Origin: Rhynchosporium graminicola
Taxonomy: Eukaryota; Ascomycota; Leotiomycetes; Helotiales; Ploettnerulaceae
Direction: 5' to 3'
Length of the DNA: 64,000 bases
Assembly: GCA_900074885.1 (NCBI GenBank)
Contig: FJUW01000016.1
Location: 410,577-474,576 of the forward strand
Under the pieces are notes generated by a model, which did not search any database, was not told the origin of the DNA, and saw nothing but the letters and a program-made list of their open reading frames with translations. The position numbers were made by a program, and so were the translations under genes. This document shows, in pieces, positions 12,263-25,523 of this stretch (its first letter is position 1; every line of letters begins with the position of its first letter).

Positions 12263-12449
12263 CTAAATATATACTCTATAGATTAAGAGCTTTAAAAAGA
12301 AGTAGTTTAGAGGTAAATTAGTATAGTATTTATAGAGCTTCAGTGGTTTCTAGTTCTGATAATTACAGTATATTAATATTTAGTAGGGTTTATACCAAAA
12401 GGCGGTGTACCGGCGTTATTTACTGAAGAATTACGCCAAACCGAAGAAT
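12258..12449. repeat. Right terminal inverted repeat (192 bp)
   Basis: Inverted partner of 9259-9450. The outer end retains GGCG where the left copy has AGCG, an example of the transition differences between the arms. Confidence 0.85.
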
Positions 12450-12883
12450 CACTGTATGTTTAATTGTGAAAAACGGGGTCGGTTAGGGGAGGAGTCTCGA
12501 GCTTCAAAAGTCGTATGAAATCACCCCATCACAACTACTCCGATAAAGTGTAGTACCATCCGTCGCCAAACACTCCCTCAACTTCTACTTCGTGCCCTTT
12601 ACCGCACCTCCTTCATTCACAATCACATTCTCTTATTCATGAGCCCGTACACAACTATGCAATGCCTTCAAAGGCATCTCCCGCCGATTCGCCCAGCTCT
12701 GAAGACTGACTCTGATCTTTCCGTTTTCTTTTTGTCACTGAGCCAGTCCATGTCCAAGTGTAAGTCATCAAGAGGCAAAATCCTTCTCTCTCTCTCTCTC
12801 TTCTTTTCCAATTCTCGAAAGTGGGAAGTACTGGAGACTCTTGATATGTGGCAGTGTTACTCATCAGGAATGTGTTTGAATCC
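12450..12883. other. Unmutated spacer between two transposons
   Basis: This 434-bp stretch of ordinary base composition, with normal CpA and TpG, separates two heavily RIP-mutated elements. It includes a (CT)n run near 12786-12803. The last five bases (AATCC, 12879-12883) are the left target duplication of the copia array. No gene is supported. Confidence 0.7.
12879..12883. repeat. Target site duplication, left copy
   Basis: AATCC directly precedes the outer LTR terminus TGTTGG and is repeated exactly at 26852-26856 after the far LTR terminus CCAACA. Confidence 0.88.
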
Positions 12884-13088
12884 TGTTGGTATCACTCTGT
12901 CGTAGTACGTACAATCAAGTAGTCTGCGTGAGCCAAAGTACAGTGATAATAGTAGTAGTATTATCTGTTGTATCGTGGCTGTCTTTCCTAGGTAGTCGAG
13001 ACTCCGTAAGGGAGATATATCTGGCCGGCTAAACCCCGGTGCAGATACTCGACTAACACGTGACTATAGACTAACATATGGACTAACA
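12884..13088 (-). repeat. LTR, outer left (3' LTR of copy A)
   Basis: 205 bp. The outer end TGTTGGTATCAC is intact, while the inner end reads CTAACA instead of CCAACA. It retains CAATCAAG, GTGAGCCAAAG and GTTGTATCGTGGC, which are TpA-converted in the middle LTR. As this transposon reads on the minus strand, this is its downstream LTR. Confidence 0.92.
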
Positions 13089-16000
13089 CTGGGAGTACTT
13101 TAAAGTAGCTCCAAACTATCTACTTCTCCGTATAAAAGCAACGCTTTTTGCCTTCTAGTAAGAGTAGTACCGTAGTACTACTCGTGCAGAAGTATTATAT
13201 AGTATACAGGTTTCTACGTGATCAGGTCTAAAGATTAGATAACTGAACTAAACGCCTTATAGGCTCTCTTCCGGCTTCAAGTCATCCAAATTCCCTCTAT
13301 CTACTTATTCTATAAGCTTAATAACTAATTGATTCGTATATAATAGCTCCTTCAAAGCTCCGTTGCAATTTATCTTAGTCATCGTATCCGCAGGATTATC
13401 TAGCCCTGCTACCTAAATCACCTCCGATATCTCCTTTCTTTCGTACGCCTGACGTAGATATATAAGGTCGATTATTAATCTCTTCTCTCTTATAGTATTA
13501 AGTCGTACTATACAGTCGTATAAAGATTTAGAATCGGTAACTATAATTAAAGGTAGTACTATAATCTCTATGATCTGCTTAATAGTAGTCTTAATAGCCC
13601 CGGCTATATTAAAACCTTCTGATATAGCGTATAGTTCAGAGGCTAGTATAGATCTGGTAACTCTCTTATAGTAGACCGAAGACCAGTGAATAACGTTTGC
13701 CTTATTATACTTATCTATAAGTATATAGACGTAGCTAATTTAAGAGTAGAAGTCTTTCAAATTAGTAAATAAACTATTAATAAATACGACGAGTTTAAGA
13801 GACTTCTTATCTAATTTAACGTATTAGAGACCTTTACTATAGTTAAGCTTTTGCTATAAGATTCTCTTATTTAAGAGCTTAAAGTCTTTCTCTATCGGAT
13901 TTATAGTTTAAGTAGTAAAAGAGACGTCAAACGAAGCTTCTAGCTGAGAAACAGTTACTAAGTATAAACCTCTAGCTCTCTAAGTAATAAATTGCTCGAT
14001 TTAGGTAAGACCTTATTATATACCTCTACGGGAGTTAGTAAGATTAACTAGTTCTTTCTTAATTATTCTTAATATCTTATCGTACGATTATTAAGATAGT
14101 CGAATAGAGCTATTAGTTTCCAAGGTAATATAATCTCTATTGAAGTTAATTAGGTATAAAGTAGTTAACTATTCTCTCTCGTTCGACTTGAATCCGGCTT
14201 TCTATAGCTCTCTCTCTTCTATATCTATAAAGGTCTTATTACTAATAAAGAAGGTATTATTAATCTGAAGACTAAGAGCTCCTATACTAGCTTCACCTGA
14301 AACAGATAGTAGATACGTATCGAACGTCGATAGTACTATATGGAGCTTCTTAACCTTATGTCTATAGTATATACCGAACTAATAGTTCGCTGATTCTAAT
14401 ATACTGTACATAGGCCCAACGCACTGCAAAAACTAATATAGCTAAGCTAGAATCTCCTTTAGAGGGCGCACGAAGAAGTTACGTATTAGGTATGACGTAG
14501 ACTGAGTATAAGCTTATGTAATATTATAGCTATATACCTTAAACTCAGGGTATATAACTACGTATACTAGTAGTAGTCGTTAGCTGACTCGTTGAATAGT
14601 TAGTAATATAGTAAGTACTTAGTTCTTTCTAGAGTCGTTATACGCTTATACAACTAGTCTAGACTTCTCGTAGGCCTTCTATATACCTTTAAATTTTATC
14701 TAGTCGATGAATTTAGTATTAAAGACCCTAGCTCCGGCTAGCAATTCATCTTTATAGACTAATTCAAAGATCTCTATAGCGATTAAACCGTTAATCTCCT
14801 TATATCTTAACGCAGCGTATTAAGGTTCTACTACTAGGAAACTAATAAATAATTTATCTATATAATTTAAGTAAACTTTAATATTATTATCTCTAAATCG
14901 AATTAGCTTTCGTCGATCTCGATAAAGTTACTTCTTTAGTACTAGTATAAGTCGATTTGACTTAGTAGTACTAAGTGATAATACTCTTAGGAGTAAGATA
15001 AGAGGTAGTAAGAGTATAATTTCAGGTATAATACTCTTTAGTTCGTTAGAATCGATATCTTCTTCGTACTATAGTTTAATCGACGTAGAGCGAAAGGTTA
15101 TTAGTCCGCTATCGATTTCTATTACGCAGTTCTCTCCGTCTATAGAAATAAGTAGCTAAGGTCTATCCCAGAAGCCTTTCTCTCTCTAAACTAGTACTAG
15201 AGAGTTTAATAGAAAGTCTCTTACTACTATAGAACTAAGTCCATTTCGAGTATTCAGGGTATTATTAACTTACCGACGACTCTATAGTTTACGAATCTCT
15301 TCTATAGCCTTATAAAGTGCAGTAGCTCGTTAGGAGACTAATAGCGAAAGTGCGTCTATCTCTACTATTCTAGGATATACTCCAAATACTAGTAAAATAA
15401 GTATAATCCTACTAGGTCTAGAAATATAGTTAATTACGTAGAATATTATCTATAGTACTATATCTTAACTAAGGTACGGTAATTCCTTACGAATTATCGT
15501 ATAAGCTCTCTTCAGAGGGCTATAGTATCTCTCTACCTTACTAATAGAGTAGTAAGCCTCTATAAGTATAACTTTAACTATAGAACCCTCTGTCTTAGTA
15601 CTCTATACGAATTCTTTTGATTTAAATTATGTACTTATATCTATAATAATAAAATCCGGTGGTCTAAGGTAAGTATCTATCTATATCTACTTAAATCAGT
15701 TCTATACGTGTTCTGCAGATATATTAGTAAGAAAACTTCTATTCTGAAAAGTAGTACCTTAGTCGACTATATATAAGACTTACCGACTATCTAGTTATAT
15801 GATATCGATTACTACTTCGTAATTAAAGTATATATTATTAGTATCGTAGAGCTTAAACTTAAATCTGCCTAGCGATCTTCCGTATAGCTAGCAGTGCTTA
15901 TAGAGCTTAGTAAGCTCCTTTAGTACCCCTGAGTTATACTCGTGACCGGCCTATTATAGTAAATCTTCTAGCTTTCTTACTAAAAGGTATCCGAATCGGT

Positions 16001-18954
16001 AATAAAGTCGACGTAAATCCGTCTTCATAAGTACTCTCGTATTCGACTAGAAGCACTCTATAATATACGTCTTAAGTGACTCCTTCTAAAGTAAGAAGAG
16101 GTAGCCGAATCTCCGTATAACTAGTATATCTCCCTATAGCATAACGAGTATATTACGAAGATTATCTAATATAACTCTGAGCTTATCTATATCGTCTAAA
16201 TAGAATAGAAACGGGGTATCTATAGCTATAACCTCAAATTAGATCTTTCTAATTAGAGAAAGTATAATTATTATACTAATAGAAGTAGCTTTACTAATAC
16301 TGAATTTGACGTTTATTCCACGGGAAGGCAAGAGTTCAGCTTTATATAGAGTCTTATAGGCTTTATATTAACCTTTGCCTACTATAGATACCTTTGCTAC
16401 TCTAGTATCGATTATAATTCTATAGAAAACTAACGAATTATATTAAGAACTACTTATTATCGTCTCTGCGGTCCGGTCCTCCTCTATAGCTTCTTCGGCA
16501 GTATCTATTAAGTGCTTAAAAGCTATATTTACTAAGGTTTCTATTATTAGCTATACGGCTTCTACTAAGATAAGTCCTATAGAAGTTATAAATAGAGCTT
16601 CCGGCTTTTCGTCATCAGAATTATAATCTATATCGCTCCCGGCTTCGTATAAGGTAAAAGCAGTAGCTATATACTTATCTTCTATACTTTTGTACTCTGC
16701 GATATATTATCTATATACTTTCTTAAAGACTCTTCTAAAGTTACCTTTAAACTTAGAAGAGTTTTTCGCCTTAAACTTCTCCTTAGCTTTCTCTCTTTCT
16801 TCTACTATATAATCGAAAGATATATAATCTATAGTATTATATACCTAGCACTTCTTAGCGTTACTTTCCTTATCTAGCGTATTTATCTTCTTCTCTTCTT
16901 ATATTCTAAATCGCTCTTTACTATCTTCCTTCTCTCTATATACTTATCCTTTATTAGAATCGCTTCGGAATTTTCGATTAGTATAGAAAGTAGTACTAGT
17001 TATAAGGTATACGTGCTCGTAGTTAATAATAGAGGTTCTAATAGAAGTAATCGTCTTTTCAGTAGAAGTTATAAGTTAAGCTAAAGTAATTTAGTATACT
17101 TCCGAGCTTTAGTAAGTAGTAATAACCTTATTTATAACGAACTTCTTATAGCGTAATTCAAAGGGTATACTATAATATAGCTCTCTAATCTGCGTAAAGA
17201 GTATATTAAAGTATTCTAAAGTCGTCTTTCTAAGGTTCTTCTCCTTAATCGATTTAAGGGTAAGAAGGTTCTATATAGTTAGTAAAGATCTGCTAAACTC
17301 CTCGCTCTTAAACTAATCTATTATATTCTTTAGTATAGTATCGAATTTAATAATAAAGGAGGTTCCAGGGATACTATTCAGATTATAATAGTAGTATTAG
17401 AGAGTAGCGCCTTTTAGTATTAATAGAAACGCTTTACTATACTCCTCCGGTAGAATCTCGGCTCTTAAGTAAGTATCGTAGAATATTCTGACCTTACTAC
17501 TAAAGCTATCTCTATCTCCCTTAAATTTCATCTCTTCTAGAAATATATAAGAGAAGCTAGCGATCTCCTTTCTATATGACTTCTCCTTCTCCTTCTATAC
17601 TATATTATAGTACTCTCCCTCTTCTCCTCTAGCTCCTTAGTAGCTATCTCCTCCTCCTCCTCCTCCTCCTCCTTAGGAGCCTTCTCCTCCTTAGTAGCTT
17701 CCTCCTCCTCTAGCTCCTCCTCTTCTACTCCTTGTATTCTTTAGTATACGCTTTCTATAGTATCGCTACTCTTCTCTATTCTAGTCAGAGGAAGTCTCTT
17801 TATATTACTATACTTCTTCGGTAGAATCTCGGTCTTATTATAGAGGTTCGTAGTATTCTTTATTAAAGTCGAATTCGCTAACAGGAGGTAAGCCGAGTGT
17901 AGTATAGTGTCTTTATCGCAGTCTATAGAACTCCTTCTTTAATCTCTTATACTCTAACTTGTCTTATTAAGTAGCTATATTATTTATTATCTTTTTCTTT
18001 CTCTTATCTCGCTATTACTACGCAGATATCTGCTTCTCTAGTACTAGTAGGTTTAATACTATATACTATAGCTATATAGAGAGTATCTTCTCTCTTATTA
18101 TATTCTCTAGTTCCTTTAAGGTCTAATTATTACGTATAGTATCCTATAGAGTATATAGAAGCTTATATAGCTCCTACGCAGATTCGTCGCCTTCTTCGAT
18201 AAATATACCTTTAGTACGTAGAGTGAATATAAAGTTATTATTTAACGATTTCTTAATAGATTTAAAAGAGTCTACTATCTAACTTTCGTATATCTTCTTA
18301 AATAAAGAGTATAAGGGTCTATCTACGTAATCGGAGCTCTTAATTTATCTAATAAGACCTTCTCCCTGTTTCCGTATAGTCTCTAGGTCTAGTAGGTCCT
18401 TACCGGAGTTCGCAGGTATATCGAAAGCACTAACCTCAGGAGTATTATTATCTCTTACTATATTAAAGGTCTGATTTATATAAGTGTTTTAGTGCTATTC
18501 CGAGGTTATTTAGAATAGTAGTTATAGAGTTATTCTTAAGTATTATATAGTAGTAGGAAGCGCTAGCGTAGCGCGTTCAAGTTTTAACTTCGAGTTTTCG
18601 GCGTAACTTAAAAGCGCGTTCTTTAAAGTCGGGTTACGGTAGTAATTGAAGTACGTAGAAAGTAAGTATATAGAAGTATAGAAAGTAGGTACGTAGAAGG
18701 TAATAGTAGTATAATATACTAGAATTCGAATCCTTTAACCGTATCGTAAGTAGAATCTAAGTAAATTATCTTAGTAATTCAAGTTAAATAATATAGAAAA
18801 GACTATATCTTTTCTAGTACTTAAGCTATTACTATAGTAGATATCTCTACTCTTTAAGATTTACTAGCGCGCTCTTTTCAGTAGTCGGAATTCTTAGAAT
18901 CTAAGAATTTAACTACTTTCAAAGAGTAAAATAATCTATATATCTATTAATTAA
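13089..18954 (-). pseudogene. Copia Gag-Pol, copy A, RIP-inactivated
   Basis: The minus-strand translation shows all Pol domains in order. Gag (about 16.6-18.5 kb) includes poly-Glu stretches encoded by (CCT)n and a zinc-knuckle remnant around KKCWVYNTIDY. Integrase (about 15.3-16.0 kb) shows LRRLYYRFGYL, AGHEYNSGVLKEL, YGRSLGRFKFKLYD and VERYYSPLKRAYTIIRKEL. Reverse transcriptase (about 13.8-15.1 kb) shows GALSLQINNTFFI in place of LQTDDTLFL. RNase H (about 13.33-13.77 kb) shows NVIHWSSVYYKRVTRSILAS, ASELYAI and VTDSKSLYDC. TAA and TAG stops interrupt every domain. Domain limits are approximate. Confidence 0.85.
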
Positions 18955-19159
18955 TATTAGTATTACTCTATTATAGTACGTATAATTAAGTAGTCTGCGT
19001 GAGCTAAAGTATAGTAATAATAGTAGTAGTATTATCTATTATATCGTAGCTATCTTTCCTAGGTAGTCGAGACTCCGTAAGGGAGATATATCTAGCCGGC
19101 TAAACCCCGGTGCAGATACTCGACTAACACGTGACTATAGACTAATATATGGACTAATA
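18955..19159 (-). repeat. LTR, middle, shared by both copies
   Basis: 205 bp. Both ends are RIP-converted: TATTAG instead of TGTTGG and CTAATA instead of CCAACA. It is the most mutated of the three LTRs, consistent with its central position in the duplicated tract. It serves as 5' LTR of copy A and 3' LTR of copy B. Confidence 0.92.
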
Positions 19160-21901
19160 CTAGGAGTACTTTAAAGTAGCTCTAAACTATCTACTTCTCT
19201 ATATAAAAGCAACGCTTTTTACCTTCTAGTAAGAGTAGTACTATAGTACTACTCGTGCAGAAGTATTATATAGTATATAGGTTTCCACGTAATCAGGTCT
19301 AAAGATTAGATAACTAAACTAAACGCCTTATAAGCTCTCTTCCGGCTTTAAGTCATCTAAATTCCCTCTATTTACCTATTCTATAAGCTTAATAACTAAT
19401 TGATTCGTATATAATAGCTCCTTCAAAGCTCCGTTATAATTTATCTTAGTTATCGCATCCGCAGGGTTATCTAGCCCTATTACCTAAATCACCTCTAATA
19501 TCTCCTTTCTTTCGTACGCCTGATATAGATATATAAGGTCGATTATTAATCTCTTCTCTCTTATAGTATTAAGTCGTACTATGTAGTTATATAAAGATTT
19601 AGAATCGGTAACTATAATTAAAGATAATACTATAATCTCTATAATCTGCTTAATAGTAATCTTAATAGCCCCGGCTATATTAAAACCTTCTGATATAGCG
19701 TATAGTTCAGAGGCTAGTATAGATCTAGTAACTCTCTTATAATAGACCGAAGACTAGTGAATAACGTTTATCTTATTATACTTATCTATAAGTACGTAGA
19801 TATAGCTAATTTAAGAGTAGAAGTCTTTTAAATTAGTAAATAAACCGTTAGTAAATACGACGAGTTTAAGAGACTTCTTATCTAATTTAACGTATTAGAG
19901 ACCTTTACTATAATTGAGCTTTTACTATAAGATTCTCTTATTTAAGAGCTTAAAGTCTTTCTCTATCGGATTTATAGTTTAAGTAGTAAAAGAGATATTA
20001 AATAAAGCTTCCGGCTGAGAAACAGTTACTAAGTATAAACCTCTAGCTCTCTAAGTAGTAAATTGCTCGATTTAGGTAAGACCTTATCGTATACCTCTAT
20101 AGGAGTTAGTAAGATTAACTAGTTCCTTCTTAATTATTCTTAACGTCTTATCGTACGATTATTAAGACAGTCGAATAGAGCCGTTAGTTTCTAAGGTAAT
20201 ATAACCTCTATTAAAGTCAATTAGGTATAAAGTAATTAACTATTCTCTCTCATTCGACTTAAATCCGGCTTTCTATAGCTCTCTCTCTTCTACGTCTATA
20301 AAGGTCTTATTACTAACGAAGAAGGTATTATTAATCTGAAGACTAAGAGCTCCTATACTAGCTTCACCTGAAACAGACAGTAGATACGTGTCGAACGTCG
20401 ATAGTACTATATAGAGCTTCTTAACCTTATATCTATAGTATATACCGAACTAATAGTTCGCTGATTCTAGTATACAATATATAGGCCTAACGAAAAATAA
20501 AAACTAATATAACTAAGCTAGAATCTCCTTTAGAGGGCGCACGAAGAAGTCACGTATTAGGTATGACGTAGACTAAGTATAAGCTTATGTAATATTATAG
20601 CTATATACCTTAAACTCAGGGTATATAACTATATATACTAGTAGTAGTCGTTAGCTGACTTATTGAATAGTTAGTGATATAGTAAGTACTTAGTTCTTTC
20701 TAGAGTCGTTATACGCTTATATAACTAGTCTAGACTTCTCGTAAGCCTTCTATATACCCTTAAATTTTGTCTAGTCGATGAATTTAGCGTTAAAGACCCT
20801 AGCTCCAGCTAGTAATTCATCTTTATAGACTAATTCAAAGATCCCTATAGCGATTAAACCGTTAATCTCCTTATGTCTTAATATAGCGTATTAAGGTTCT
20901 ACTACTAGGAAACTAATAAATAATTTATCTATATAATTTAAGTAAACTTCAACGTTATCGTCTCTGAATCGAATTAGCTTTCGTCGATCTCGATAAGGTT
21001 ACTTCTTTAGTACTAGTATAGGTCGATTTGACTTAGTAGTACTAAGTGATAGTACTCCTAGGAGTAAGATAAGGGGTAGTAAGAGTATAATTTCAGGTAT
21101 AATACTCTCTAGTTCGTTAGAATCGATATCTTCTTCGTACTATAATTTAATCGATATAGAGCGAAAAGTTATTAGTCCGCTATCGATTTCTACTACGCAG
21201 TTCTCTCCGTCTATAGAAATAAGTAGCTAAGGTCTATCCCAGAAGCTTTTCTCTCTCTAAACTAGTACTAGAGAGTTCAATAGAAAGTCTCTCACTACTA
21301 TAGAACTAGGTCCATTTCGAGTATTTAGGGTATTATTAACTTGCTAACGACTCTATAGTTTACGAATCTCTTCTATAGCCTTATGAAGTGTAGCAGCTCG
21401 TTAGGAGACTAATAGCGAAAGTGCGTCTATCTCTACTATTCTAAGATATACTCTAAATACTAGTAAAATAGGTATAATCCTACTAGGTCCAGAAATATAG
21501 TTAATTACGTAAAATACTATCTATAGTACTATATCTTAACTAAGGTATGGTAATTCCTTACGAATTATCGTATAAGCTCTCTTTAGAGGGCCGTGGTATC
21601 TCTCTACCTTACTAATAGAGTAGTAAGCCTCTATAGGTATAACTTTAACTATAGAACCCTCTGTCTTAGTACTCTATACGAATTCTTTTAATTTAAATTA
21701 CGTACTTACGTCTATAACGATAAAATCCGGTAGTCTAAGGTAAGTATCTATTTATACTTACTTAAATCAGTTCTATACGTATTCTGCAGATATATTAGTA
21801 AGAAAACCTCTGTTCTAAAAGGTAGTACCTTAGTCGACTATATATAAGACTTACTAACTATCTAGTTATATAATATCGATTACTACTTCATAATTGAAGT
21901 A

Positions 21902-22968
21902 TATATTATTAGTATCGTAGAGCTTAAACTTGAATCTGCCTGGCGATCTTCCGTATAGCTAGTAGTACTTATAGAGCTTAGTAAGCTCCTTTAGTACCCC
22001 TAAGTTATACTTATGACCGGCCTATTATAGTAAATCTTCTAGCTTTCTTACTAAAGGGTATCCGAATCGGTAGTAAAGTCGACGTAAATCCGTCTCCGTA
22101 AGTACTCTCGTATTCGATTAGAAGCACTTTATAATATACGTCTTAAGTAACTCCTTCTAAAGTAAGAAGAAGTAGCCGAATCTCTATATAACTAGTATAT
22201 CTTCCTATAGCGTAATAAGTATGTTGCGAAGATTATCTAATATAACTCTGAGCTTATCTATATCGTCTAAATAGAGTAGAAACAGGGTATCTATAGCTAT
22301 AACCTTAAATTAGATCTTTCTAATTAGAGAAGGTATAATTACTATACTAATAGAAGTAGCTTTACTAATACCGAATTTAACGTTTATTCCATAGGAAGGT
22401 AAGAGTTCAGCCTTATATAGAGTCTTATAGGCTTNTATATTATTAGTATCGTAGAGCTTGAACTTGAATCTGCCTAGCGATCTTCCGTATAGCTAGTAGT
22501 ACTTATAGAGCTTAGTAAGCTCCTTTAGTACCCCTAAGTTATACTTATGACCGGCCTATTATAGTAAATCTTCTAGCTTTCTTACTAAAGGGTATCCGAA
22601 TCGGTAGTAAAGTCGACGTAAATCCGTCTCCGTAAGTACTCTCGTATTCGATTAGAAGCACTTTATAATATACGTCTTAAGTAACTCCTTCTAAAGTAAG
22701 AAGAAGTAGCCGAATCTCTATATAACTAGTATATCTTCCTATAGCGTAATAAGTATGTTGCGAAGATTATCTAATATAACTCTGAGCTTATCTATATCGT
22801 CTAAATAGAGTAGAAACAGGGTATCTATAGCTATAACCTTAAATTAGATCTTTCTAATTAGAGAAGGTATAATTACTATACTAATAGAAGTAGCTTTACT
22901 AATACCGAATTTAACGTTTATTCCATAGGAAGGTAAGAGTTCAGCCTTATATAGAGTCTTATAGGCTT
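21902..22968. repeat. Direct duplication around single N (533 bp x 2), probable assembly overlap
   Basis: 21902-22434 recurs at 22436-22968, separated only by the N at 22435. The repeats are near-identical, with two mismatches seen near their start. They sit inside copia copy B, while copy A has a single version of the segment. Confidence 0.9.
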
Positions 22969-23350
22969 CGTATTAACCTTTGCCTACTATAGATACCTTT
23001 ATTGCTCTAGTATTAATTATAATTCTATAGAAAACTAACGAATTATATCGAGGACTGCTTATTATCGTCTCTGCAGTCCGGTCCTCCTCTGTAGCTTCTT
23101 CGGTAGTATCTATTAAGTGCTTAAAAGCCGTATTTACTAGGGTTTCTATTATTAGCTATATAGCTTCTACTAAGACAGGTCCTATAGAAGTTATAAATAG
23201 AGCTTCCGGCTTTTCGTTATCAGAATTATAGTCTATATCGCTCCCGGCTTCGTATAAAGTAAAGGCAGTAGCTATATACTTGTCTTCTATACCTTTGTAC
23301 TCTGCGATATATTATCTGTATGCTTTCTTAAAGACTCTTCTAAAGTTACT

Positions 23351-25523
23351 TTTAAACTTAGAAGAGTTCTTCGCCTTAAACTTCTCCTTAGCTTTCTCTC
23401 TTTCTTCTACTATATAGTCGAAGGATATATAATCCGTAGTATTATATACCTAGTACTTCTTAGTGTTACTTTCCTTATCTAGCGTATTTATCTTCTTCTC
23501 TCCTTATATTCTGAATCGCCTTTTACTATCTCCCTTCTCTCTATATACTTATCCTTTATTAGAATCGCTTCGGAATTTTCAATTAGTATAGAAGGTAATA
23601 CTAGTTATAAGGTATACGTGCTCGTAGTTAATAATAGAAGTTCTGATAGAAGTAATCGTCTTTTCAGTAGAAGTTATAAGTTAAGCTAGAGCAATTTAGT
23701 ATACTTCCGAGCTTTAGCAGGTAGTAATAACCTTATTTATAACGAACTTCTTATAGCGTAATTCAAAGGGTATACTATAACGTAGCTCTCTAATCTGCGT
23801 AGAGAATATATTAAAATATTCTGAAGTCGTCTTTCTAGGGTTCTTCTCCTTAATCGATTTAAGGGTAAGAAGGTTCTATATAATTAATAAAGATCTACTA
23901 AACTCCTCGCTCTTAAACTGATCTATTATATTCTTTAGTATAGTATCGAATTTAATAATAAGGGAAGTTCTAAGGATACTATTTAGACTATAATAGTAGT
24001 ATTAGAGAGTAGCGCCTTTTAGTATTAATAGAAACGCCTTACTATACTCCTCCGGTGGAATCTCGGCTCTTAAGTAAGTATCGTAGAATATTCTGACCTT
24101 ACTACTAAAGCTATTTCCGTCTCCCTTAAATTTTATCTCTTCTGGAAATATATAAGAGAAGCTAGCGATCTCCTTTCTATACGACTTCTCCTTCTCCTTC
24201 TATACTATATTATAGTACTCTCTCTCTCTTCCTCTAGCTCCTTAGTAGCTATCTCCTCCTTCTCCTCCTCCTCCTCCTTAGGAGCTTTCTCCTCCTTAGT
24301 AGCTTCTTCCTCCTCTAGCTCCTCCTCCTCTACTCCTTGTATTCTTCAGTATACGCTTTCTATAGTATCGCTACTCTTCTCTATTCTAGTCAGAGGAGGT
24401 CTCTTTATATTACTATACTTCTTTAGTAGAATCTCGNTTTAAACTTAGAAGAGTTCTTCGCCTTAAACTTCTCCTTAGCTTTCTCTCTTTCTTCTACTAT
24501 ATAGTCGAAGGATATATAATCCGTAGTATTATATACCTAGTACTTCTTAGTGTTACTTTCCTTATCTAGCGTATTTATCTTCTTCTCTCCTTATATTCTG
24601 AATCGCCTTTTACTATCTCCCTTCTCTCTATATACTTATCCTTTATTAGAATCGCTTCGGAATTTTCAATTAGTATAGAAGGTAATACTAGTTATAAGGT
24701 ATACGTGCTCGTAGTTAATAATAGAAGTTCTGATAGAAGTAATCGTCTTTTCAGTAGAAGTTATAAGTTAAGCTAGAGCAATTTAGTATACTTCCGAGCT
24801 TTAGCAGGTAGTAATAACCTTATTTATAACGAACTTCTTATAGCGTAATTCAAAGGGTATACTATAACGTAGCTCTCTAATCTGCGTAGAGAATATATTA
24901 AAATATTCTGAAGTCGTCTTTCTAGGGTTCTTCTCCTTAATCGATTTAAGGGTAAGAAGGTTCTATATAATTAATAAAGATCTACTAAACTCCTCGCTCT
25001 TAAACTGATCTATTATATTCTTTAGTATAGTATCGAATTTAATAATAAGGGAAGTTCTAAGGATACTATTTAGACTATAATAGTAGTATTAGAGAGTAGC
25101 GCCTTTTAGTATTAATAGAAACGCCTTACTATACTCCTCCGGTGGAATCTCGGCTCTTAAGTAAGTATCGTAGAATATTCTGACCTTACTACTAAAGCTA
25201 TTTCCGTCTCCCTTAAATTTTATCTCTTCTGGAAATATATAAGAGAAGCTAGCGATCTCCTTTCTATACGACTTCTCCTTCTCCTTCTATACTATATTAT
25301 AGTACTCTCTCTCTCTTCCTCTAGCTCCTTAGTAGCTATCTCCTCCTTCTCCTCCTCCTCCTCCTTAGGAGCTTTCTCCTCCTTAGTAGCTTCTTCCTCC
25401 TCTAGCTCCTCCTCCTCTACTCCTTGTATTCTTCAGTATACGCTTTCTATAGTATCGCTACTCTTCTCTATTCTAGTCAGAGGAGGTCTCTTTATATTAC
25501 TATACTTCTTTAGTAGAATCTCG
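23351..25523. repeat. Direct duplication around single N (1086 bp x 2), probable assembly overlap
   Basis: 23351-24436 recurs at 24438-25523, separated by the N at 24437, with no difference noticed by eye. Copy A carries the segment once. The structure is what results when two overlapping contigs are placed end to end. Confidence 0.9.

Larger units (their letters stand above)
9259..12449 (+). mobile_element. RIP-degraded Tc1/mariner-type transposon, 192-bp TIRs
   Basis: This 3191-bp element is bounded by terminal inverted repeats 9259-9450 and 12258-12449. The repeats are equal in length and differ almost only by C/T and G/A changes. Outer ends read ATTCTTCGGTTT. Between them are a decayed DDE transposase (plus strand) and a second decayed reading frame (minus strand). 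The whole element is extremely rich in TpA and poor in CpA/TpG while CpG persists, the pattern expected from RIP acting on CpA. The flanking bases do not show a clean TA target duplication (left TA, right TC), so the exact edge may be off by one or two bases. Confidence 0.85.

Noticed and set aside
18700..18745. GAATTCGAATCC stretches in the copia copies as tRNA B-boxes
   Set aside because: They are part of the retrotransposon leader, occur at the same place in both copies, and show no tRNA fold.
21902..25523. Copia copy B as a longer element variant with internal duplications
   Set aside because: Each duplication is joined by a single N, and removing them gives exactly the length of copy A.
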